Shown here piece after piece: positions 1 to 11,900 of a stretch of DNA of 64,000 bases. The first letter of the stretch is position 1. Each line of letters starts with the position of its first letter. Under the pieces are notes generated by a model. That model was given only the letters and a program-made list of their open reading frames with translations, did not search any database and was not told the DNA's origin. The stretch lies in the NCBI GenBank assembly GCA_021186555.1, contig JAJKFL010000330.1, positions 26,093,444-26,157,443 of the forward strand. Direction: 5' to 3'. A program made the position numbers and the translations under genes. Origin of the DNA: Reticulitermes speratus. Taxonomy: Eukaryota > Arthropoda > Insecta > Blattodea > Rhinotermitidae.

Positions 1-18
1 GCCTATATTACAACAATA

Positions 19-107
19 TATATTAACACCAACTCGTACAAATGTTAAAACATGTAAAGTTATTGCATATTGTGTTTTAACGTTGTGTACGAGTTGGTGT
101 TAATATA
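19..107. repeat. near-perfect foldback hairpin (89 bp)
   Basis: Bases 19-40 pair perfectly with 86-107 (22 bp, tatattaacaccaactcgta onward). Bases 41-52 pair with 73-84 with one mismatch, after a one-base bulge at 85; the loop is 53-72. The stem is about 34 bp. It could be a tiny MITE or a hairpin RNA precursor. The transposon at 108-1016 is inserted at its right end. Confidence 0.88.
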
Positions 108-1016
108 CCGTATATTCTCGAATCTAATCCGCACTTTTTTTACAGTTTTAGAGGGCTAAAAATCAGATGCGGATTAGATTCGCGTGCGGATTAGATTCGC
201 GGTCTAGAGCTGGATTTTGGAAAAATGATTGAGCTGCTGTACAATATAACAATAACGTAATTAATAAACAACGTAAGAACAATACAATACAATAATCTAT
301 TATTTTATTATTTATTATTATAATTTATTATTCATCAGACTCGCCGTCATCACTCATAATTCGAGGAATGTTCAAAGATCTGGCCTTCTTTATCGCCTCC
401 TCGCGAGTAGATCATAACTCACAAACAGTCCAGTCTTGCGTCTCTCTTGAAAAAACGTGAAGACTGCATCATCAATTTCAGGAAATCGTCCTTTCTTGGG
501 TCCAGTGAATTTCCTTCGTGACGCCTCACACCCGCTGATCGCTGCCTTGTGTTTCCGCCAGAGTCGAACGTTGCTTTCATCAACTCCAAAAATTGCAGCG
601 GCTTTGCGGTTTCCATTCTCCTCTGCGCACCGAATAACTTCACGTTTGAACTTTGCCGTATATGAGAGTCGTTTAGATTTCAGGTGTCCCTCTTCCATAA
701 CTACGGTACACGACAAATTGGAACAAGCACCTCGCACGTTTCAACAACTAAAGATCAGCTGGCTTCAGACGAGATTGCGCACGTCTGTTGAGAAAGGCCC
801 CGCCTCTATCGGTATGACTCATCGGCCACAGGCGTAGCGTCGGATTTTAACGCATTGGTAACATCCAATATTATTCAATCAGTCGCCCCGTGGGCAAGGG
901 GTGGTTGAAGGAAAGGTGCGGATTAGAATCGCGAACTAACTTTTTTTCGTTTAAGAAGTCGCCAAAAACTGGGTGCGGATTATATTCGGGTGTGGTTTAG
1001 ATTCGAGAATATACGG
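108..1016 (-). mobile_element. pogo-like non-autonomous element with intact TIRs
   Basis: Ends CCGTATATTCTCGAATCTAA match as inverted repeats: 20 bp perfect, then about 7 bp with two mismatches, flanked by TA (106-107 and 1017-1018). Inside, the word GTGCGGATTAGATTCG recurs near 167, 184, 915 and 973. It keeps only the N-terminal part of a transposase gene (390-737, minus strand). TA duplication and a CENP-B/Brinker-type DNA-binding domain point to the pogo/Tigger group. Confidence 0.88.
390..737 (-). pseudogene. pogo-type transposase N-terminal fragment (DNA-binding domain only)
   Basis: 115 codons from the ATG at 737. Residues ~20-65 form a Brinker/psq-like helix-turn-helix (KRLSYTAKFKREVIRCAEEN, then AAIFGVDESNVRLWRKHKAA). 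Residues ~75-112 start a CENP-B-type second helix-turn-helix (GPKKGRFPEIDDAVFTFFQE). The DDE domain is missing, so it cannot transpose by itself. A shorter start is possible at the second ATG (MEEGHLKSKRLS, 13 residues in). The frame is open, so the fragment could still bind DNA if expressed. Confidence 0.75.
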
Positions 1017-3169
1017 TATATTGCTGTAACCAGGGTGTATTTTAATGTGTTGTATATGGGTTATGTAGTGAGTGATGACTTCTACCTTTTACATTGCTGA
1101 TGGATCATGTATTTTGGTGTTCTGGTATGTAATGTTATCCAGTCACACATGGGTGCTGATTGGCCCTTTTATTGCTTTGGGATTGTAAGAATTTGGCAGT
1201 CTTTGTAAAACAACAATGAATCTATCCCCCCTCGCTCCATTAACATTCCAAAACAATATTACCATTAATTGAGCTGTATGCTTTATTTTCATTTCTAACT
1301 TTCATCAGTGTTAAAATGGCTTCATACTGTAGGAGACAAACATATTTTGTCTGAGTTGTATGCAATTAATTTCGGTGATGAAATGGAGTGGTACAGAGAC
1401 TGCTCATAAATAATTGTAATGTCCTCTTTGAGTCATTAGTTTTCAGCTTTCAAGGCAACACTTTAAATAAGTGATCTCTTAAGATTGTACTCTGATTCAT
1501 GCCATTTCATGCTGAGTGTTTTCACTGTTCACATACTACTGTTCCTGATTCAGAAATGGCTTTCATGTACCAAAAGAGTGCCACAGTTCTTCAAAATTTG
1601 TTCTTGGGCATCAGTGAGACACCTAATATATAATGATTGTAATTTTATTTTCTGAAAGAGACTGAGCCGTTGTGGATCAAATGAAGATATGGCTGTTAAG
1701 GACAACAAAGACAGCTGACACTTTGTAATAGGGCAAAGTTGGCAGTTTCATGTAACTTGTGTAAATGTGACACCAGTTTTGTAACAGAAGCAGGGTCTCA
1801 GCTAACTGTCATATGTATTTGTGGAAATCACATGATAAAGTAATTTGTATGTTATCTGCAGCCATTATTGTAAACAGTTATTCATGTTATTCGTCCATAA
1901 ATTTGCTTCAGAAGATACCTGTATATTGAAATTCGGGAAGCTGGAAAGAAACTCATAGTTTTATTTGAATGTTTTTGTTTGGTTGTAATGGAATGAAGTA
2001 TTGGTATCCATTTTCTTATTTTTTTGTTCACGGGCAATATGTATAGGTACGAAATGAAACAATAGTGTATTAATAAGTACAGGTGTGTAAGGAAAGGAAG
2101 AGATAATTTATTGTTCATTGAATACTGTTACAGTTATAAAAAATTTTGGCATCTAGTAAAAACTGTACGTACAACAAGTCCCCTATTTACATGGTTAATT
2201 TGTTACAAAGGTGTCTGTTTTGTTTTAGTAGAGAGTTGAAGCTAAGAAAAAGTAGTGAAAAATCATGAAAGTTTTATGGAAAGCAATTTTAACATAATGA
2301 CAAAATATAACACAAATATATGTACAATACAAGGCTACATACCACATTATAATGTATCATAATATATAAATCTGTAGGTCTGATACTAGTGGCCATAGAA
2401 GTTGAGGTGCCTACACTGTTTAAATAAAAACAGTATTTGTGTATTAGGATATCTGCAGATCCATGTAACTCAAAACTGTGCAATTTTTTGTTAATTGAAT
2501 TATGATTGGGGCATATACAACATTTATTGAAGATTTAACCTTTAAATAACCTGTGTTTGCAAAAGTGAACACATGTAAAAAAAAAAAACACCCCTAGAAA
2601 TTCATTTTATATATTTAGGCAGCAAGGAAAGTTACTGCATTTTAAGACATGATGCATAATCTTTGTTCATTTTCCACAAAAAAATATTTTTATTTCTTAA
2701 TTTTATCTTTTTTTGTTCAAATAGAATGTCATAAATCATGTGCTAAAATTTGAATTCCAGCCCAGTTGTTTAAAGGTTAATATTGCATTTTTAGGATGGT
2801 TATATAATATAACAGCTGAAAGTAAATAAAGAAGGTATATTTTATGAATGCCAGTGATATGAAGAGTTGCATAATTTTAATTGTCCTGCATTGTTATGGC
2901 AGTTGCCTGTAGTAAGATTGTCTGTAGTGTGTATAGATTGTTAGCATGTACTGTATCTTGCAGGGACTGCATGTTTTATTTGTTGTATGTAGGTCTGTTT
3001 ATGATGCAGAGATTTCACTGTTACATGGTAATTTATACTAATAGGTGCAGTGACAGACATAGTTTTTGAGACTCTTCTGGTTAGGATTAAGGTTAGTAAC
3101 TTTAAATTGTTAGGCATGAGTTTTGATATGACAGTTAATGAATTAAGTCTTTTGAAGTTTCATTTTCAG
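1017..3169. other. upstream intron or flank of sws, no gene recognised
   Basis: Searched for the sws N-terminal exons (basic segment after the membrane anchor); none found. ORFs at 1882-2118, 2289-2483 and 2881-3069 have no recognisable content. T-rich on the plus strand like the sws introns, so probably the intron preceding the 3170 exon. Confidence 0.6.
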
Positions 3170-3264
3170 AGTGTTTGGCCATTTTGAGAAACCAGTGTTC
3201 CTAAAACTCTGCAGACATACAGAAATAATAAACCTACCTGCAGGATCCTACCTTTTTAAAATTG
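3170..3264 (+). CDS. sws: sws exon: start of cyclic-nucleotide-binding-like domain 1
   Basis: Follows a tttcag acceptor and ends at a perfect gtaagt donor. Phase 1 to phase 1, 31 whole codons. The reading [16 protein letters not shown] is diagnostic of NTE/SWS, where it opens the first cNMP-like domain. This is the first sws exon I can recognise, so the gene is 5'-partial here. Confidence 0.95.
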
Positions 3265-5923
3265 GTAAGTTTCACTGAACTGTTTTTGATTTGGTCAGAC
3301 ACAAATGTTTTTATGTTTGTTCTTAGTTATTTCATCAGGCTGAAACTTTTCTTTCTGGAGTGTGTGAATTGATCATTTTTTTTTTAATTTTACGTTACTT
3401 TATTAATGACACTTTGCTTATATATTTACCCTTACATAGACATTACACTATCTCAGTTTGGGGCTGTAGAAGATAGTCTCTAGATGTAGGGAGTACCTGT
3501 CAACATGTAGAATTTTTAGGTGCATTTGCTAAATTGCAAAAAGCAACCATTAGGTTCATCATGTCTGCCCATCCATCTGTCCAGCCGCATGGAACAACTC
3601 GGCTCCCACTGCAGGGATTTTCATGAAATTTGATATTTGGGTATTTTTTGAAAATCTGTTCAGAAAATTCAAGTTTCATTAAATCTGACAAGAATAACCG
3701 GTACTTTACATGAAGATCTGCTGTGTGCATTTATGATAGTATCTTGCAGAATTATTCTTAGAATGAGAAATGTTTCAGACAAAACTTGTAGAGAAAATCA
3801 AAACATACATTTTATGTTTGATAAATGTTTTCTGAAAATCGTGTCTTTATGAGATAGTGTGGAAAAATATGGTAGAGCCAGACAGGCCACAGATGACAAT
3901 GTAATACGGCACAGGTGCTTAGCATGCTGGATAACCTTGGCTACATACACACACTAAGAATATGTAATACTTACTGTTTTTCTACGACAACAATGGTTTT
4001 ACAAAAGCGTCTCAATGTCACATTTATGTGTACATTGCTTGTCTTGTTACATATTAATACATAATATTCGTTCATTATTCTGTACATGGTTGAAATCAGT
4101 GACTTAATTTTTTTGTGCTGTGTGTTGATAGTGGATAGACATGACAAACCATATGTCCAGTGGCTGTAATGTGGATATGTTTATTTTTCTAACTAACTGT
4201 TTTGATCAAGTTACTTGGTCACCATGAAAGTTTTTCTTTCTAGGTGATCCTGATGAGAATGTATATGTAATACAGAGTGGTAAAGTGAACGTGTTCATTA
4301 CTGGAGCAGATGGTACTACAATTTCTTTGAAATGTGTAAAAACAGGCGAGTCAGTTACGTCACTTCTTAGCTTCACGGATGTACTGACAGTAAGTGAAAG
4401 TACCAGCAGTAACCATTTCTAAGCAGTGGGATTAGGGTACACTTTCGAATTGGAAGAGGCCTTTTTCTAACAGAATATCCCAGAATGTATGCAACTTTCT
4501 GTGCAAAGTGAAACATGCTTTTCCCATGTATTATAAAATGACGTGCATTCGGAGAAAAATCAATCAGGCTTCAGAACGTAGTGTTGCAGCTAAAATTACC
4601 TTACAGATATATGAGTATTCTCTTGAAGAGGTAGATTGTCAGAACAGAGGCTCAAACAAAATACATTTGAATTAGTTATATATCTACATATAAGGAACTT
4701 CTATATAACAAAATAACAAATTCAGGGCTCTGTTACAACCCAGAAACTGCCCTTTCAGTTGAAACACCCATTCTCTACATATCTGACGAAAGCAAGGCCA
4801 GTAAGACTGAACATGAAAAGCATGTTGGTGATGATTTTTGGCTGTGAGGGCATTGCTGATCAGGAATTTGTTCCAAATGTTAATCATCCTTATTGGCAGG
4901 AGGTTTTGCAACATCTGAGTGAGCAGTCAACTGAAAATATCCATAATGATAGCAGAACCAGGACTGGTTGATTTGTAGTGACAGTACACCACACACACTG
5001 CTTTGTCACTGCAGCAATTTTTGTCTGCTGTAAACATGGCTGTGGTCTCACTACCTCCTTACTTGCCTGAGTTGGCCCCTAATGATTTCTTCTTTCTGAG
5101 AATGAAATTGCTGACCATCTATCATGCCATTCCAAAAAATCATTTCCAGTGTTACTTCGAGCAGTGGCAGAAATGCTACAGCCATTGCATAAGCTCAGAA
5201 GGGGACTACTTTGCTACAATCACCAGTACCAAAGAAAGGTTAAGAGTATATTTAGTTGTAGATGTAGTCCAGGAACTTCTGGATATGCTCTCATTTATTT
5301 TGTTTTATTAATATTTGTATAGGTATATGTTACCTCAGGTCACTTTGTGTCTTAATAATGGCCTATAAATTAGAGGGAAATTTTTTGTGTGTATCAGATT
5401 CTCACGTAACAAATTACTTTCAAGGAACTTATCTCTTATTTATGATTTACTGCTAAAGCAGCCATGAATGTCCATCAGTAGTTGGTAAGACTTGTCCATG
5501 ATAAGGACTATCTTATGTCCATACTTGTGTACATTGACTTGTTTAATTAGATGGGTGATAGAGTTTTTACATTTTATAATGGTAGGGACATACCAAGCCA
5601 TACAAGACTGTGTCTGCTCGAGCTGTGGAGGACTCAACAGTGGTTCGACTACCAATGGCAGCATTTCAGGAAGTCTTTCAAGAATACCCCGACATTTTCA
5701 TCAGAGTGGTTCAAGTCATAATGGTTCGATTACAAAGGGTCACATTTACAGCACTGCACCAGTATCTGGGGCTTTCTACAGAGCTTATGAATCATGTGAG
5801 TGAGTCACTATTCTCTCTGTCAGCAAAATTTATCTATTGGCACACCATATTCCTTAGCCATGCCAGATAAATGAACTTTTACTCCGTGTGAGTGTGTGTG
5901 CACAGTGCACATGGGTATGTGCA

Positions 5924-5956
<33 letters not shown>

Positions 5957-8900
5957 ATGTATGTATGTATGTATGTAGTACTTTGTAATGACAATAAACA
6001 TATTATGAGTTTAGGTTGCATCAGGTACATATTACTTTTTGTGCACTTTTTCAGGGCACACAGCGCAGTAAGAAGCTGAGTCCATTTGCTGGGTCTCCTG
6101 TAAGATCCAAACCAAGAGATAATGTTGTATCAAAGGAAGAGAGCAATGTGGCCATGGGTAATAACATTAAATTTGTCTAACTAATTTAAAGTCCATGTTT
6201 TTTACACTTGGTGTGTGCAGTAGTGTCTCTTGAGTATATTAGCAGTTTGGCTGAGTCATGCATCTGAAGGTATTGCTGTGCATGAATGGCTAATTGGGAG
6301 ATGATTCATGTAATAGTGTAGCATCAATTAGGTCACCGTAGCAAGTAATAAGGAGCATATTTTCATTCTTACTGCCTGTTTTCATGTGTCTGTGTGTAGC
6401 TGCATCTCAGGACATGCTGCCTGGAGCTTCACCTGACCAGGCTGACGTCTTGTCTTCAATATCCAGCAGCATGAATCACCATTTCACAACATTCACGCGT
6501 AGTAGATCAAGGTCTTTCTTTGAAATGAAATTCCCATCACCACAATCTCAACCACAACCGGATATGGTTCCAGACTTTGATCATCAGCCACAACTATCAC
6601 CTCAGGTTTGTTATTAGTTGCAATATTAAGTTCTCTTTGAAGAAAGTTGTTTAATTTGATGTATATTAATTTGTACTCTTCATTTAATGTTACTAGTTAC
6701 CACATCTAGGAGAATTAGATGGATGAGACATAGAGTGCAAATTTGAGAGATGATTAATATATACAGAAACATGTCAAGAGAAAAGAACACTGTCAATGCC
6801 TAGGCATTGCTGGGAGGGTAATGTTGAACTTGATCACAGAGAAATAGTGTGTCAAGTTATGGTCTGGATTCTTCTGGTTCAGAATAGGATCCAATTGCAG
6901 GCATTTTTAGCACAGTGTTGAAACCTCAGGCACCATAAAAGTGGGAATTAAGTTGATGAATAAGTATTGAATTTTTAAGGAAGGTTCTGCACTGTGGAGT
7001 TTGTACTCAGAATTCTTAATTGACACATGAAAGTTAATGTATTGCAAGATGGCAAGACTGTATACTTTATAAGGTTCAGTTCCACAAAAATGTAGGGATG
7101 TGATGTTACACGTCATTTGTATTAGATATTGCCACTTCATTGCAAGGTGATAAGTAGAGAGCTGTAAGCAGAGTGATAATTTGATTGTTATGTGTATTAA
7201 ACTGTATGTGTCTGTATAGTGTTATTTATGATTTAATTATGCTGTTTAGTGTTCAGACAGTGGTAAAACATGTCACTTTATGTACTATACCTTATATGAT
7301 CTCTTAGCAACCACCTGGCAGATAGGATGAAAGGAAATGAAGTAGACAGAGATTGCATATGAATTTGAGTACCAATATATATGAATTTGTGATTTGGGAC
7401 TGTATTGTTGTATTCTACCAGGCTCCTGATGTGCAGCCTAATGCAAACAATTCAAAGCGAAGAATCACTGCCATCCCAGAACCAGTAGATGAAGAAACCT
7501 TGATACAGATTGCCACAGAAACATTTGTGAAAGAACTAGGACTTGAGGCTGACACTGTACTCCTTAGTGGAAAGGTGGAAATACGTGAAGTACCAGCTGG
7601 AACGTACCTTATGAAAGAAGAGTCCCACAAAGTAAGTACTGGTATGGGTGGCATATTCACTTAATGTAAGGAAGTTAATTTCTTCAGTTGATTTGTATGA
7701 ATGTGGACTGGGCAGTGTTTAACATTTAGGACAGAATGCTAACATAAATTGTAATTATGTATGATTCTGAGAATATGAAACACGTGCACAGTGAAGAAAG
7801 TTTTAAAATTCAACCTGTAAATAAACAAAATTATTAACTATATGGAATTAAGATACTAATAAGGGCAGGAAATATTTATTATTTGTTTAAGAAATTGTTG
7901 TTTTTCGTCTGTGTTAATGTTTGGGTAATGTATCAACTACAGTTTTAGCTATGTATATATGAATACATTGTATCATTCGAATAATGTATGTTAACTTTCC
8001 TCTATCACTATCTTTATAACTGTTTAAATTGTACTTGTCTGACTGTTTTGTAACTTTTTGCCTTAGTCCATATTCTGTAGTCATTCTGACTACATTTTGG
8101 AGCCATGGAATGCAAATGTGTGTGTTGAGAGGTGGATAGGAATTTCATAGGATTATACTAGTGGTGGACTTGATATTAGTGCTGCTGAATTTTCAGTTTA
8201 TAGTACCATAGTAGTTATTCCTTGAAAAACTGCTTGTGCAAACATATTTGTCCCAAAATAATAGGCTGGTGACTTAATATGACTCCTCATCAGAGTCAAG
8301 TTTGCCTCTGTCTGTACACATATGAAACTTTACAAAAGCAGGAACTTCCATCTTTGGGAATGTTGAGAGAATACTAGGAACTCTGAGTTTTTTTCATTTT
8401 TTCATTATCTTGTCAAATGATATAAGACTGGTATGGAGAGAAGACACGTGAGTAAAATTTGAGATTATCAGGGCAGTGACAGATGTGACAATGTAGTCTA
8501 GTAGATACTGATATTTCAGAGTAAAAATTCAAGTACCATGATGTAGGCAGCATGTTCTTTTGAAACATTGGTGTGTATCTACCAGACTACACACAGTCAC
8601 ATCCAAGGTGACAGGTTTATGTTCAAATTCATGAGTATTTATATCTCTGTGTTGAGATGTGGAACCTAGTGGGAGGGTGGAAAGAAATTGACAATATTAA
8701 GGACACTCAGATGTGCAGCAAATCAGATAGCTGAATTAAAATAAGAAGAGATGGCCAAAAGGCATGCGTGATCATGAAATGTTGGTTGTGCGTGTTACAC
8801 ATCAGTGTGTAGGATATAGTAAGAAATTGTTACAAATGACAAATGTAAAGGTGGCAAGTTCTGCAAAGAAACTAAAGGAAGAAATAGACAAATTAGCATT

Positions 8901-11900
8901 AGTATATATTTGCCAGTGTTAGTAAGAGAACACTATAAATTAGGTATATGAAATAATTAAAGAGAGATGTAATGATGCAGAAAGACACAACTTATTTGCA
9001 GATATTAGTCTGAAGAATTCTTGTTATATTTTCGGGAATTGAAATATACACTGGATGAGGAGAACTACAGTAACGGCTGTAAAGGAGATGAGAGAAGTGC
9101 AATAGTGTGGCTGGAAGCAGGGATGTAGAAGATGCAAGGGATTAGGAGAGGATGTGAGAGAACAAATGTGCTGAACAAAATATTTGGACCTAAGAAAGAT
9201 AAGGTGACCAATTTTGCATAATGAGGAGCTCTGTAATTTATACCTGTCACCATTATTGTTAGTATAGTGAAATCTAGCCAGCTATGATAGATTTGGAATG
9301 TAGTGGGGCTCGGGAAACAATGAAAGTTACAAAATTTTGGTATGGGAAGTCTGTTTGAAATGACCATTTGAGAGACGAAGAAAGGGATGTAACTGTATAA
9401 CGTTAACATCTTTGGGAATAAACTCTGAGGAATTTTAATGCTGATAGGAACTACAGAAATTGAAGATAAAATGACATAAAACCTTAAACTGAAAATTCAT
9501 TGCAAAACTGGTAAACATTGTGAAAGGGAATGGTGCTTATTGGATGAACTTATTAATGTATGTATGGAAAACTGTTCTTCATTTAATGCTTTTTTGGGCT
9601 CTTGCTCTGGTAAGTTTTTTCCCTTTCATGCGGTTGTGTAAATTATAAAGTTTAAGTGTTTAAAAAATATTATTTAAATAAAACATGCTTTTGCTTATGC
9701 ATTTCTGTTTCCAGGATGCAGCTTTAATTTACTTGCTGTCTGGAACACTAGTGGTCTCCCAGAAAACTGATAGTGGTCATGAAGTAACGATGTTTGTTGC
9801 CCATCCTGGGGAAATTGTAGGTGGATTAGCAGTCCTCACTGGAGAACCAAGTTTCTTTTCCATTAGAGCAAAGCATGCATCAAGGATAGCAATGCTCTCA
9901 AAGACGACATTTTATAGGTATATTCAGTAATTGTATGCATATGTTCGTGCAACTGACATTATATGTTCAACATTTAAATTGGTGATTCTCAAGCTTTTTG
10001 TGCTCAGTGCACACTTGTAATATTTGTTTACTGTCACACAGAATAAGAATAGAGGAATAAAATTTGTAACAAGAGTACACCAGTGTTTGAATAACATAAT
10101 TTTTGTATAAGAATATAAAACTATTATAAAGTAGAGAGATGGTGGAGTTTTCGTACAATTGTCAAATTAAGAGGCTTAAGTAAGTTTAGTGGTTTCCAGG
10201 CTATATAGTTGTGTCACTTCAGCTTAGCAAGGACTTAATGGAATCCAGCCCCTTTGTTAAGTTTGTGTGTGTGTGTTTGTATGTAAGGAACACCTTCATT
10301 GGTTTTTTATTTTAAAAATTTTAATTTTTATGTTTAATTTTATATAATCATTCTTCTGTTCAAAGCCTTGCAGCACTCATGGCGAAAGCTTGCAGTACAC
10401 TGGTTGAGAAACACTTATGTAAATAATATAAATTAAGGTTTTAAAATATTTTACTAATTATTTTTATGCTGGCTTCTAATTAAATGAGACTACTTAAGTT
10501 TGCTTGATCGTGATTCACCCTGATACTGCAAAGCAGGCCATTATGTTTTGTGTAGAATTTCTGTGTTCCTCTGTCACACCACGTGAGTCAAGTCAAGTCA
10601 AGTGAAGTTACCTTCGTAGCCTTTAAGTGAGCCAGCCTTGAGCTGACCAGTGTGACTTCAGTTAATGTGATTTTAGGCTCAGTATTTGGTATCATCTGAT
10701 AATTTGATGTGGTTTAATCTGAAGTTGTTGACACCATCATTAAATAAGCTACAAATACACAGTAGTACACCTGGATCTCCCAGGCTTTTCCATTCGGGGT
10801 CCTACTCTTTCTTTCTCTTAGGTACAGATGTTCTCCTACGTACCATCTTCCCCAACACTTCATCTGCTCTTTCCTTTAGCTGAGAACCAAGTTTCATACC
10901 CATACAAAGTAATGGATATTTTGGATATTTTAATCTTTATGTTTTTAGACAATGATTACTGTACATGACTCCACATCAGTGTATGATCTGTATCTCCTGA
11001 CGGGATGAACATATGAATATAATTTCAGTTCTTCTGTATGAAGGCTATTTCACCCTTTTAAGCTTGATGTAAATGCCCGGGGAACTCCAAAAAAATGAGA
11101 ATTTAAATGGCCATTATTACTGTGCGTGTTATTGACAACACCTGTAGACAAGTTTGGCATTCTAAACCACACCCTCTGCATAAATGCAAATGTGTTAAGG
11201 TCTTTAAATTTATTTTTTATTGGCAAGAAGAGTGGGGAGCCTGATTCAGCAACAGTTGTGTATAGTGTCCACTGTATTGTGTTACATGTGTCAGTGGCTT
11301 GACTTGTCACAACTTGTATAACAACAGTAATTGTACAGTCTGTGTAAGGCAAACAAAATATTGACAGCTTCTGAAGAAAAAGGTTAAAGTTCTCAGGTGA
11401 AATATGTGTGTGCTGTGTTCTAGTATATTTTGTGTTTTGCCATAAGGAAGATCTTACACTTAGTATGTTCTGTTAGACTTTCTGATATCTCTGTATAACA
11501 GTGTATTGTTTTCAGTTTAGTCATATATTTTAATGCTTTGTATTGTTTCTTGACAGCATTATGCGCGACAGGCCACAAGTGGTATTACACATAGCTCACA
11601 CAGTTGTAAGGAGGTTGTCACCCTTTGTACGTCAAGTGGACTTTGCTCTGGATTGGGTGTTTGTTGAAAGTGGACGTGCTGTTTATCGGCAAGTATTGTG
11701 TCACACTGCCAAGATGTAAATGGCTTTAAGAACTTTCGTTATGTTTATTGTTACTTTTAAAGGGTTTGAATGCAACTTGTGTCTGCAATTCTAAGAATCC
11801 TGTTACAACTTTTTTTATTCCACACAATTCTTAGTTCGTTTTCTTTGTATATGGTTCCTGCAAATATAAAACATACTTGGTGGCTAACTGAATTCAGGTA

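Noticed and set aside
1-3169. N-terminal exons of sws (membrane anchor and basic segment)
   Set aside because: I looked for the transmembrane stretch and the basic segment after it; none of the ORFs fits, so these exons are probably upstream of the window.
5888-6079. ORF with Val/Cys/Met/Tyr repeats
   Set aside because: It is the translation of a GT/ATGT microsatellite.
9065-9409. Minus-strand 114-residue ORF
   Set aside because: Shadow of a decayed LINE reverse transcriptase fragment on the plus strand.
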